From positions 1 to 45,156 of the IMG/VR virus record IMGVR_UViG_3300048592_000341: DNA of 45,156 nt. The stretch is one strand, 5' to 3'. The DNA comes from a virus. Made by a program: the position numbers and the translations under genes. The notes beneath the pieces are model-generated. The model searched no databases. It was not told the DNA's origin and saw nothing but the letters and a program-made list of their open reading frames with translations. Of the stretch, positions 1 through 6,389 are shown one piece after another. Each line of letters starts with the position of its first letter. Within the stretch, counting starts at the first letter, position 1.

Positions 1-294
1 GCGGTCGGCGCACCAGTGCGCGAATTCCACCAGCAGCGGCCCGGCGTCCACGTAGGGTGTATGCTGCCGCGCCGCGGACGCGCACGCTTTGCCGTCGCCC
101 TTATGGATGATTCCGCACAGCTCGCGCAGGCAAACGCGAGTGCCGGAAGCGTAGCGCAGTGCGTCGGTGACGCGCTCGCTCCCGTGCCATCCCGACACGC
201 ACAACTCGGCGCGGCGCTTCGGCAAGTCGTCGCCCTGCTTGGGAAGCGGCGTCCCGTCGCGGAGGTTAGCGGCTGCGAAGTGAAACACGAGCAC
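1..294 (-). CDS. DUF7666-like alanine-repeat protein, N-terminal part (runs off left edge)
   Basis: Reads leftward from a GTG at 294, one base after the stop of the preceding gene, and leaves the window after about 98 codons. The visible part is nearly identical to the first ~98 residues of the protein at 43602-44297: it opens MLVFHFA and contains LRDGTPLPKQGDDLPKRR, SGWHGSERVTDALRYA and QHTPYVDAGPLLVEFAHWCA. This resembles the DUF7666-type domain I know from phage proteins that end in alanine-rich repeats; its function is unknown. Here residues 8-10 are AAN instead of DEV, and RELCG replaces RELRG. The alanine-repeat C-terminus is outside the window, and may be the partial gene at 44740-45156 if the genome is circular. 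Confidence 0.75.
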   Translation of the reverse strand, partial: MLVFHFAAANLRDGTPLPKQGDDLPKRRAELCVSGWHGSERVTDALRYASGTRVCLRELCGIIHKGDGKACASAARQHTPYVDAGPLLVEFAHWCADR

Positions 295-295
295 G

Positions 296-601
296 TTACA
301 CCCCCTCTCCGCGTTTTTTCGCCCCGATCTCCACGCCGTCCAGCAAGCCGTAGCAGTAACCGGCGGCGAATCCGTGAATGGCTTTCGCGGCATCCTCGCG
401 CGTCAGCTTGCCTGCGACCACGCTGGCGGCGAAGTTTGTCACGACGCGCGCGACCCGCGGCGGCACGTTCTCCGCCTTGCCGGTTTCCCGGAATTGCGCG
501 ACGACGGCAGCGCCGAATGCGGCGCAGTCGGGCGCCGGGCTTTGGGCTTGCGCGTGGATCGCTACGGCCGCGAGCAGCGCGGCGAGAATGGTACGCTTCA
601 T
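296..601 (-). CDS. Small exported protein with signal peptide
   Basis: 101 residues of unknown function. The N-terminus is a good Sec signal peptide: MKR, a hydrophobic run TILAALLAAVAIHA, then an AQAQ-S cleavage site. The mature part is about 80 residues, mostly helical, with two cysteines (in DCAAF and YCYG) that could form a disulfide in the periplasm. A GGGGGA ribosome site lies just upstream of the ATG. Its stop is one base from the GTG of the next gene, so the two are coupled. A periplasmic role during infection is inference. Confidence 0.75.
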   Translation of the reverse strand: MKRTILAALLAAVAIHAQAQSPAPDCAAFGAAVVAQFRETGKAENVPPRVARVVTNFAASVVAGKLTREDAAKAIHGFAAGYCYGLLDGVEIGAKKRGEGV

Positions 602-626
602 CGTATCCCCCTACAGGGTGGAAGGT

Positions 627-654
627 GCCCCGCCTATTATCTCCCCGGCGGGGC
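627..654 (-). other. GC-rich hairpin between two leftward genes
   Basis: Perfect 8-base inverted repeat GCCCCGCC (627-634) / GGCGGGGC (647-654) with a 12-base loop, in the ~100 bp gap between two minus-strand genes. No T-tract follows on either strand, so it is not a standard intrinsic terminator. It may protect mRNA or pause transcription. Confidence 0.5.
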
Positions 655-705
655 GGAGGGGAGGCGCCGTTTGCAGCCCGCGCTCCCTCGGCTGAACCTG
701 TGCGG

Positions 706-1113
706 CTACTCGCTACCGAGAAATTCGCGCGCCTCGCGTTCCGCGTCCACAAACTTTCCGGCGGCAATGTCGCGCAGCAATTCCAGGGCTGCCGCGCCGC
801 GATTGAAATCGCTGAGCATGACGCCGCGCAGCGCTTCGTCGTCCGGGCCGGCGCCGGGCCAGCGTCCCGTCGCGTAACCGTCCTCCCAAACGCTAAAGAA
901 ATCATCCCATGCGCTGCGATAGGGCGCGCAGGCCTCCTCGGCTTCGGCGTAGCCTTCGCTGCGCGCATCGTCCAGCGCCGTGCCCGAGAGAGTCTCGGCG
1001 GCATCGTGCCACTCCTCGAGCCGGTCTCGCACGGCCGGCGCTACGGCATCCGAGAGGGCGCGCAGCAATTCGGAATCGTCCAGCGTGCCCGTTGCGTTGT
1101 GAATGTGCAGCAT
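706..1113 (-). CDS. Hypothetical acidic protein, 135 aa
   Basis: Starts MLHIHNATGTLDDSELLRALSD, with a GGGAG ribosome site before the ATG. Acidic, soluble and probably all-helical. No cysteine motif, membrane segment or catalytic signature recognised. It lies in the leftward run of small genes; the gap to the upstream gene is only about 12 bases, so it is co-transcribed. Function unknown. Confidence 0.7.
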   Translation of the reverse strand: MLHIHNATGTLDDSELLRALSDAVAPAVRDRLEEWHDAAETLSGTALDDARSEGYAEAEEACAPYRSAWDDFFSVWEDGYATGRWPGAGPDDEALRGVMLSDFNRGAAALELLRDIAAGKFVDAEREAREFLGSE

Positions 1114-1125
1114 GGTCTGGGCTCC

Positions 1126-1338
1126 CTATCCGAGTGTCGCGCGTTGCGCGAGCGATTGAGAAATAGCGCCGTTCCGGCACATGGCGTCCAGCCAGTCGCA
1201 CCATGCGCAGCGCGTATCCGTTACGTGCATCGTGCCGTTCCCGGAGTAGTTTGGAATCTTGCGCCGCGATAGGCTCGGGTGCTCCGACCAGAACAGGCGC
1301 CGCAATTCGCGTTGATTCGTGATCCAGTAGCGCGTCAC
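1126..1338 (-). CDS. Small hypothetical protein with CAWC motif
   Basis: 70 residues from a GTG start (1338) that overlaps the upstream stop as GTGA, with GAGG just upstream. An ATG five codons earlier (1353) is the alternative. The sequence has an aromatic/basic first half (TRYWITNQRELRRLFWSEHP) and a CAWC plus a third Cys in the second half, which could bind metal. No family recognised. Confidence 0.65.
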   Translation of the reverse strand: MTRYWITNQRELRRLFWSEHPSLSRRKIPNYSGNGTMHVTDTRCAWCDWLDAMCRNGAISQSLAQRATLG

Positions 1339-1745
1339 TGCACCTCGCAGCATACGCCGCGATGGCTGCCGTCCTCGGGCATCGGCTCGCGCGACACGTA
1401 GATCGCTGCGCCGCGCGGGTCAGTTTGGTAGCGCACGTGCACGCCCAATTCCGCGGCTACCCGGTCCACGCGCCGCTTCGCGCCGGCTTTGCGATCCGCG
1501 ATGCGGCAACGATGGGGCTTGCCATTGTGCGGGTACGTCACTAGGTATGGCGGCCCATCCCCGTTGTCGTCGCGCTCGATCGCCCATGAGGCATAGCCAT
1601 TGCCGTCGCCGCACTCCAATTCGTACCAGCGCTGCAACGTGCGAGCGGCGCGGCGCAGGGTTTCCGCCTGCGCAAAGGTGGCGAGGATCCCCGCACGCTC
1701 CAGGCGCGCTAGCAGGTTTTCGGTTTTCAGTCGGGCGATACTCAT
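1335..1745 (-). CDS. Conserved phage hypothetical protein, 136 aa
   Basis: Start chosen at the ATG at 1745: it overlaps the upstream stop as ATGA and has GGAGG about 9 bases upstream. A TTG nine bases further up is the alternative. The pattern RRWYELECGDGNG...IERD, followed by a basic DRKAGAKRR segment and DPRGAAIYVSREPM, is one I associate with a small protein found in many tailed-phage genomes. No function is known to me. The downstream gene starts inside its stop codon. Confidence 0.75.
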   Translation of the reverse strand: MSIARLKTENLLARLERAGILATFAQAETLRRAARTLQRWYELECGDGNGYASWAIERDDNGDGPPYLVTYPHNGKPHRCRIADRKAGAKRRVDRVAAELGVHVRYQTDPRGAAIYVSREPMPEDGSHRGVCCEVQ

Positions 1746-1957
1746 GCCCGCCAATCCTCCGGTCGGTTGTGCGCCAGCAAGCGGCGCGCTTCGTCAAGTC
1801 CTACGCCGAGAGTGTCGGCGACTCCGCGCACACTGTCAAGTGACAAGTTGTCACAGGACTGCGGCGCGCTTTGCGCCTCGGCGCTACGCGCTGCGCGTAA
1901 CTCGCGGGCGTAGTCTAGGGCTTCGAACATCCTCCGGGCTTGCGTGGCGGTCAGCAT
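1742..1957 (-). CDS. Small hypothetical protein, 71 aa
   Basis: Starts MLTATQARRMFEALDYARELRAARSAE and ends with VADTLGVGLDEARRLLAHNRPEDWRA, which reads like a short helix-turn-helix-sized segment. GGGAGA precedes the ATG. Its stop overlaps the next start (ATGA). Function unknown; a DNA- or protein-binding adaptor is possible but unsupported. Confidence 0.7.
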   Translation of the reverse strand: MLTATQARRMFEALDYARELRAARSAEAQSAPQSCDNLSLDSVRGVADTLGVGLDEARRLLAHNRPEDWRA

Positions 1958-1960
1958 GGC

Positions 1961-2140
1961 TCAGTCTCCCGCGGCTTCGGCGACGGCGCGCAATGCGGCT
2001 TGCGCCTCATCCAGCAACGCCCATGCGTCGCCCGTGTCGGTGTAGTTTGCGGCTTCGCAGTCCGCGCTAAAGTCGGCAATGCGCGCGGCGACTAAAAGCG
2101 CATAGCGCGCGGCTTCTGCAACGGTTTTCACGTTTTGCAT
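1961..2140 (-). CDS. Very small hypothetical protein, 59 aa
   Basis: Runs from an ATG at 2140 to a TGA at 1961, with GGAGGTTGAGCC directly upstream, the same arrangement as its neighbours. The product starts MQNVKTVAEAARYALLVAAR and is alanine-rich, acidic and predicted helical. Four bases separate it from the upstream stop and three from the downstream start. Function unknown. Confidence 0.7.
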   Translation of the reverse strand: MQNVKTVAEAARYALLVAARIADFSADCEAANYTDTGDAWALLDEAQAALRAVAEAAGD

Positions 2141-2143
2141 GGC

Positions 2144-2404
2144 TCAACCTCCAAAGTAGGCGATTTCGCCGTCGGCGAAACTGCCGGCGGCAAGCCACAG
2201 GATGCGGCGCAGGTTGTCCACGTGCGAGGATAGCTCGGCCTCATCCCACGCGCCATAGGGGTGCAGTGCTGCGCGCGCATCCTCCGGTGACACGGCAAGT
2301 CCGATTTGATCGAGCCAATACGTCACGTCGCCGTCGCAGTCTCCCGCGTGCGAGCAATCGCGCACGAAGTCGGCCGGGAAATCGTCAGGGTAAAGGATCA
2401 GCAT
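2144..2404 (-). CDS. Small acidic hypothetical protein, 86 aa
   Basis: Start at ATG 2404 (MLILYPDDFPADFVRDCSHA) because GGAG lies 9-10 bases upstream; the TTG at 2419 would place that GGAG inside the gene. Rich in Asp/Glu and aromatic residues. Small acidic proteins of this kind in phage early regions are sometimes DNA mimics or anti-defence factors, but nothing here proves it. Confidence 0.65.
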   Translation of the reverse strand: MLILYPDDFPADFVRDCSHAGDCDGDVTYWLDQIGLAVSPEDARAALHPYGAWDEAELSSHVDNLRRILWLAAGSFADGEIAYFGG

Positions 2405-2473
2405 GGCGTCAATCTCCAAAGTAGTCTAATGTTAGCCCGCGTGCTTGAAAAAGAAAGCGTATGGCGTCATGGT

Positions 2474-2782
2474 CTAGCGCTCCCCCAACAAGTCGGCGAT
2501 TTCGTTGACGATGCTCTCGGCGACCTGCGCGGGTTCGCTGTCCCGGTACAGGTAGCCCACGCCCCACGCGGGGAAGCCATAAGCGCCGCCCGTGTAGGAG
2601 TTGTCCCCTGTCTGGTAGCCCCACGCGCCAGACTCATCCGCGCCGACCGTCACCATCATTCCGGGCACGTCGTCGTCGTCGGGGTCGTCGGTCGCGCGGT
2701 AGTCATCGCGAATCGTCGGGATGAGTGAGGCGCAAAGCTCCGTGATTTCGGCGTGGAGCGCGTTGAATTGATCTTCGGTCAT
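2474..2782 (-). CDS. Hypothetical acidic protein, 102 aa
   Basis: Starts MTEDQFNALHAEITELCASL, with AGGAG upstream. The middle is very acidic (ATDDPDDDDVPG), followed by a Gly/Tyr-rich stretch (WGYQTGDNSYTGGAYGFPAW) and a C-terminal helix. The leader before the ATG is almost identical to that of the next gene upstream (see repeat at 2780-2809). Function unknown. The ~70 bases between this gene and the next (2405-2473) hold no convincing gene. Confidence 0.7.
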   Translation of the reverse strand: MTEDQFNALHAEITELCASLIPTIRDDYRATDDPDDDDVPGMMVTVGADESGAWGYQTGDNSYTGGAYGFPAWGVGYLYRDSEPAQVAESIVNEIADLLGER

Positions 2783-2809
2783 GTTCGTGTCTCCTGTTCG
2801 TTGTCTCAG
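2780..2809. repeat. Duplicated translation leader, copy 1
   Basis: 30-base segment around the start of the gene at 2474-2782. It is repeated at 3106-3135 with one mismatch (t for c in the ribosome site region). On the minus strand it reads as a stop, ACGAACAGGAG, a spacer and ATG. Confidence 0.75.
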
Positions 2810-3108
2810 TCGGCGAGCAGCGCGCCGTTTTTGCCGTAAGTGTACGCGACAAAGCGCGCCACTACGGGGTCCGTGGGCGTCGCAGTAGACAAGCCGCTAA
2901 TGGTGGAAATAGTTACATAGCCCGACACGGTGCGCCCGCGCACGCGCACCGCGGCCGGGACGCTAAAGAACGTGTCCGCAGTCTGCGCGATGCGCGCGAG
3001 TGCGCGCACTTTGCCGTCCGAGCAGAGCACGCGCCCGCCGTGGTACAAGCCCCACGGCATCGACTGCTCCAAGCACGTTCCGTTGGCGTATCTGCGCGTC
3101 GTCTTCAT
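2806..3108 (-). CDS. Hypothetical protein, 100 aa
   Basis: Starts MKTTRRYANGTCLEQSMPWG after a strong AGGAGG. The predicted fold is beta-rich, with a central GRTVSGYVTISTISGLSTATP. No signature recognised. It shares its ribosome-binding leader with the downstream gene, which suggests copying of a leader module or equal expression of the two. Confidence 0.7.
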   Translation of the reverse strand: MKTTRRYANGTCLEQSMPWGLYHGGRVLCSDGKVRALARIAQTADTFFSVPAAVRVRGRTVSGYVTISTISGLSTATPTDPVVARFVAYTYGKNGALLAD

Positions 3109-3135
3109 GTTCGTGCCTCCTGTTCGTTGTCTCAG
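3106..3135. repeat. Duplicated translation leader, copy 2
   Basis: Second copy of the 30-base leader at 2780-2809, here with AGGAGG instead of AGGAG-A upstream of the ATG at 3108. Confidence 0.75.
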
Positions 3136-3183
3136 CGTGGCGCCATCATCCCACGGCGCCGCGATGCTGTCAAGTGAAATACG

Positions 3184-3384
3184 TCACGCTAGGCGCACGC
3201 CACCAACTGCGGCGAGCGCGCTGCGCGCGGCTAGCGAGCAATCCGCACGGTGCGCGATGCCGTAGCCTAAGGCGCAGATCATACGCGCGCGCAGTTTGGT
3301 GTCGGTGCGCTTGTTTGCCTCGACCGCGTAGTTTGTCAGGCGGCCGTTTTTGATATGCCTCGCGTATGCCACTGCGGTCTCCAT
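3184..3384 (-). CDS. First gene of the leftward arm, hypothetical 66 aa
   Basis: METAVAYARHIKNGRLTNYAVEANKRTDTKLRARMICAL... is basic and probably helical; no family recognised. The frame is open up to an ATG at 3435. I place the start at 3384 because the FNR-like box and -10 hexamer upstream predict transcription starting near 3400, which would exclude the earlier ATGs at 3435 and 3411. Neither choice has a strong ribosome site. If translation starts at 3435 the protein is 83 aa and the promoter reading is wrong. Confidence 0.55.
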   Translation of the reverse strand: METAVAYARHIKNGRLTNYAVEANKRTDTKLRARMICALGYGIAHRADCSLAARSALAAVGGVRLA

Positions 3385-3399
3385 TGGTGGCGTTGAATA

Positions 3400-3448
3400 T
3401 GGCGCCATCATAAAGGCGCAGGAATTCAAAAACATTGACCTAGATCAA
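3400..3448 (-). promoter_or_regulatory. FNR/ANR-type class II promoter facing left
   Basis: Read on the minus strand: TTGATCTAGGTCAA (3448-3435), 22 bases, then TATGAT (3412-3407), with an A seven bases on at 3400. The box matches TTGAT-N4-ATCAA at 9 of 10 positions, and the 22-base gap is what a class II FNR site centred at -41.5 requires. It is the only such box I noticed; whether it functions is inference. Confidence 0.5.
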
Positions 3449-3467
3449 GAAAACGGAACAAAAAGCA

Positions 3468-3734
3468 TCGGACAAGGGCCGTTTTTGTCCGACGCAATTA
3501 GTTGAGTGCAATCAACGCGTTGCAAAAATGCGTCGGACGCGCATCGGACAGGTCGCGAGTAGGGTTATTCACTTATCGGACAGCATCGGACACTTATCGG
3601 ACGCAAAGGGCTAATGCAATCAACAGGTTGCGGCGTGCGTCGGACAGCATCGGACGGGCGTCGGACACAAGCCCTATTCTGTCCGATGAAATGCGCAACC
3701 CTTAAGTTGCGCATTATCGGACAAGGGTCGGACC
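3468..3734. repeat. Array of 13 TCGGAC(A/G/C) elements, partly at 10-11 bp spacing
   Basis: TCGGAC-type sites start at 3468, 3533, 3544, 3576, 3586, 3597, 3640, 3650, 3661, 3717 and 3728, with inverted copies at 3486 and 3680. Within clusters the spacing is 10 or 11 bases: 3533/3544, 3576/3586/3597, 3640/3650/3661 and 3717/3728. Most are preceded by A or G (ATCGGACA or GTCGGACA). No gene fills this stretch. Position and phasing fit a multi-subunit DNA-binding site: an iteron origin, operator, centromere-like site, or the pac site of the adjacent terminase gene. Confidence 0.85.
3690..3715. repeat. Perfect 10-base inverted repeat in the control region
   Basis: AATGCGCAAC (3690-3699), six bases, then GTTGCGCATT (3706-3715). 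It sits between two TCGGACA elements. Related GTTGC...TCGGAC arrangements occur near 3520-3538 and 3627-3646, where TGCAATCAAC precedes GTTGC. A dimeric operator or origin element is likely. Confidence 0.7.
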
Positions 3735-3821
3735 GGAGCTATGGTGATGGGAAAGGATTTCGGGCGGAGGGCGTTCCGCGTACGGCGAATGACTCACGCG
3801 CGCGGCTGCTACACTGAGCAC

Positions 3822-4640
3822 ATGGCTGCAAAGCACCTGCCGCAACGCCCCTCCCCCTTGCCTTCAGTCCAATGGACGCCCGAGCAGCGTGGCGCCGCGA
3901 TGGCGCGCATCCTGGAAGGCGCCGCGGAGGGCGTGCCGGTCACGCATATCTGCGCGGCGGAGGGGATGCCCAACTTCGCGACTGTGTGCGAGTGGCGCGA
4001 ACGCTTCCCCGAGTTTGACAGGGCGTACCGCAAGGCGCGTGAATCTCTCGCGGAGCGCTTCGCGCAGGGCATCGCCGCGCTCGCCGACGAAGCGCGCGGC
4101 CTGGACAGCGCGGGAGTGCAGGCCGTGCGCCTGCAAGTGGACACGCGCAAGTGGATCGCCTCGCGCATCCTGCCCCACACCTACGGCGACCATGTGGAGG
4201 TCAAGCACTCGGGCGCGCTGTCCATCGTCGGCGCGAGCGCTGCGCTGCGCACGGTCCAGCCGCCCACGTTCGATGAGAACGGCAACGAGATTGAGGATGC
4301 GACGATCGTTGACGAAGTGCCCAGGGCATTGGGCGCGGAGCTTGCCGGAGTGAGCACTAACGGGGGAGGTGAGCACTCGCTAACTGCCTCGGATAGTGGG
4401 CACTCACCCCCACCCCCGGGGGGTGCCCCCGGCGAAGGGACTCCTACATCGGCACCGGCAGCCCTGAGCCCCGAGACTGGAATTCCAAAATTTCCTGCGG
4501 AAATTCCAGAACCTTTGACGAGTTTTCGACACGCCTTCGCCGAGACCCCCGCCGAGCGCGACGGGCGTCGCGCCCGCATGAAAGCCCGCCGCGAGAAGCG
4601 AGAGGCCAAGAAGCGCGCCGCCCTCGAGGCCCTGCTGTGA
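3822..4640 (+). CDS. Terminase small subunit
   Basis: TerS recognises phage DNA and feeds it to the large subunit. The product is 272 aa from ATG 3822. Residues ~25-65 form a helix-turn-helix domain (VTHICAAEGMPNFATVCEWR) of the kind common in TerS, followed by a helical oligomerisation region ending QVDTRKWIASRILPHTYGDH, typical of the family. The C-terminal half is a low-complexity Pro/Gly linker ending in a Lys/Arg-rich helix. Earlier ATGs at 3741 and 3747 are in frame, and 3747 has GGAG at good spacing; I prefer 3822 because family homology begins there. The gene directly follows the repeat array and precedes terL. Confidence 0.85.
   Translation: MAAKHLPQRPSPLPSVQWTPEQRGAAMARILEGAAEGVPVTHICAAEGMPNFATVCEWRERFPEFDRAYRKARESLAERFAQGIAALADEARGLDSAGVQAVRLQVDTRKWIASRILPHTYGDHVEVKHSGALSIVGASAALRTVQPPTFDENGNEIEDATIVDEVPRALGAELAGVSTNGGGEHSLTASDSGHSPPPPGGAPGEGTPTSAPAALSPETGIPKFPAEIPEPLTSFRHAFAETPAERDGRRARMKARREKREAKKRAALEALL
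4477..4509. other. AT-rich nested inverted repeat inside the TerS gene
   Basis: CTGGAATT (4477-4484) pairs with AATTCCAG (4502-4509); inside lies AATTTCC-TGC-GGAAATT as an alternative hairpin. It is an AT-rich island in very GC-rich DNA, in the linker part of the gene. Pac sites often lie in or near small-terminase genes, so this is a secondary candidate; the symmetry may be fortuitous. Confidence 0.4.
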
Positions 4641-4759
4641 GCATCCCGTTCCCCGCCCGCCTCGCCGGCCTCGCAGGTTGCGCGCGTGCGGTGCTGGAAT
4701 CCGGGCACCGCGTTGAGCTGCTGCCCGATCCCGATGGAAGGTTCCTGTTCCGGCTATGA
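4637..4759 (+). CDS. Tiny hypothetical protein between the terminase genes, 40 aa
   Basis: GTG start overlaps the TerS stop (GTGA, 4637-4640), and its TGA overlaps the TerL start (ATGA, 4756-4759). GAGG lies 7 bases before the GTG. The product begins MSIPFPARLAGLAGCARAVL and ends DPDGRFLFRL. The double overlap and good ribosome site argue for translation; if not functional in itself, it would still couple TerL translation to TerS. Confidence 0.55.
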   Translation: MSIPFPARLAGLAGCARAVLESGHRVELLPDPDGRFLFRL

Positions 4760-6222
4760 GCCACGACGACACCCTCGCCGAGTATCTGCCGCGCATCGCG
4801 CGCTGGCGCGAGCACGGCCCGGCGCTGTTCGCCGCGGAGGCGCTCGGCCTGCCGCCCAAGTGGGACGACGCGAAGAAAGAGGGCATCCGCAAGTGGTGGT
4901 GGCGGGCGTCGCACGGCTTGGTGACGAAGCGCAAGATCAGCGTGCGCTCGGGCCACGGCGCGCACAAGACGGGCTTCACCGCGGTGTCGATCCTGTGGTT
5001 CCTCATCTGCTACCACCCGTGCAAGATCCCCTGCACCGCGCCCTCGTCGCACCAGTTGCACGACGTGCTGTGGCCGGAGATCGCGAAGTGGCATCGCAGG
5101 TTGCGGGAACGGGTGCCGGCGCTCGCCGACGCGATCGAGTGGGGCAAGAACCGCGTCTACGTGAAAGAGGCCCCGGAGGAGGGGTTCGCGGTGCTCCGCA
5201 CCGCGCGCCCGGAGAAGCCCGAGGCGTTGCAGGGCTTCCACTCGGACAACCTGCTGTTCGTAGTCGACGAAGCCTCGGGCGTGGCCGAGCCCGTGTTCGA
5301 AGTCGCGCAGGGCGCGCTGCTCGGCAAAAACGCGTTCCTCATCCTCATCGGCAACCCGACTCGCACGCACGGCTTTTTCTACGAGTCCCACCACAAGGAC
5401 CGCGCCGCCTACACCACGATTCACGTGGACGTGGAGAAGGTGGAGGGCGCGAACGTCGCCGAGGTGGGGCGCCTCGCCGCGAAGTACGGCCGCGAGAGCA
5501 ACTACTTCCGCGTGCGCGTGCAGGGCGAATTCCCGCTCGGCGAGCTGGACACGCTGATCCCGCTGTACATCGCCGAGGAGGCGCAGGCGCGGTGGGGCGA
5601 GATCGAGGACGACGGGCAGATCGTGTGGGGCCTGGACCCCGCCGGGCAGGGCACCGACCGAAGCGTGCTGTTCAAGCGGAGCGGCACCCGGCAGTTGGAG
5701 CCGCACAAGGCGTGGCGCCAGCTCGAGGCGATGCAGGTGGTCGGCCGCGTGCACGAGGAGTGGCTGAACACCCCGCCCGATAAGCGGCCCGTCGCGATCT
5801 GCGTGGACGCGATCGGACTCGGAAGCGGGATCGCTTCCCGGCTTGCCGAGTTGAAGTTGCCAGTCGTGGCGGTGAACGTCTCCGAGCTGCCGGCGATGCG
5901 CGCCGAGTACCACCGCCTGCGCGATGAGCTATACTGGAAGGTGCGGGAATGGCTCATGGTCCGCAAGTCGGCGCTCCACCCGAGCGACGAGGAGGTTGTG
6001 GGCGAGCTGACGCTGCTGCATTGGAAGCCGCCGGAGTCCGACGGCAAGATTCGGATTGAGGCGAAGCACGAGGTGAAGAAGCGGCTGAAAACCGAGTCCT
6101 CGCCGGACGTGGCCGATGCCGTGATGCTCTCGTTCGCGCACTTTGCGCCGGTCGAGGGCGGCATCGTGGCGGGCAGCGCGCAACGCCCCGCGGACGGCGG
6201 GTTCATGGACGCAGCGGAGTGA
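4756..6222 (+). CDS. Terminase large subunit
   Basis: Packaging ATPase and headful nuclease, 488 aa (P22 gp2 is about 500). ATPase: Walker A at 65-72 reads SGHGAHKT, with His where the motif has Gly before the Lys; Walker B LLFVVDEA (~166-173); coupling motif GNPTR (199-203). Nuclease (RNase H fold): WGLDPAGQGTDRS with Asp294, ICVDAIGLGSG with Asp351, and SPDVADAVML with Asp451/454, the usual three acidic clusters. Start overlaps the stop of the tiny upstream gene. Family assignment is secure. Confidence 0.95.
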   Translation: MSHDDTLAEYLPRIARWREHGPALFAAEALGLPPKWDDAKKEGIRKWWWRASHGLVTKRKISVRSGHGAHKTGFTAVSILWFLICYHPCKIPCTAPSSHQLHDVLWPEIAKWHRRLRERVPALADAIEWGKNRVYVKEAPEEGFAVLRTARPEKPEALQGFHSDNLLFVVDEASGVAEPVFEVAQGALLGKNAFLILIGNPTRTHGFFYESHHKDRAAYTTIHVDVEKVEGANVAEVGRLAAKYGRESNYFRVRVQGEFPLGELDTLIPLYIAEEAQARWGEIEDDGQIVWGLDPAGQGTDRSVLFKRSGTRQLEPHKAWRQLEAMQVVGRVHEEWLNTPPDKRPVAICVDAIGLGSGIASRLAELKLPVVAVNVSELPAMRAEYHRLRDELYWKVREWLMVRKSALHPSDEEVVGELTLLHWKPPESDGKIRIEAKHEVKKRLKTESSPDVADAVMLSFAHFAPVEGGIVAGSAQRPADGGFMDAAE

Positions 6223-6227
6223 GGGGC

Positions 6228-6389
6228 ATGAGCGGAGACACCGGTAGGACGCTCGACTGGAAGCAGATGGTCTACAAGGCGCTCGGGACGAACCGCAGCA
6301 AGCCCGAGGACGGCTACGTGTTCAGCAACGGGCGGCGCTTCGAGAACACCGACGCGAAGCCCGGCGGCCCGTACAGGACCAGCACGTGA
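6228..6389 (+). CDS. Small hypothetical protein, 53 aa
   Basis: MSGDTGRTLDWKQMVYKALG... begins five bases after the TerL stop, with GAGGGG just before the ATG. Basic and polar, no cysteines. Its stop overlaps the next gene (GTGA). First of four small genes between TerL and the portal; function unknown. Confidence 0.65.
   Translation: MSGDTGRTLDWKQMVYKALGTNRSKPEDGYVFSNGRRFENTDAKPGGPYRTST

Noticed and set aside
627-654. Intrinsic terminator in the left arm
   Set aside because: The hairpin has no T-tract on either strand, so it was listed only as a hairpin.
2432-2470. 12-codon frame MTPYAFFFKHAG between two early genes
   Set aside because: No ribosome site, too short, and not joined to a neighbour by the usual stop-start overlap; the start overlaps the leader region only by chance.
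3468-3734. CRISPR array
   Set aside because: Repeat units are only 6-10 bases at helical spacing, without spacers of constant 25-40 base length or cas genes.
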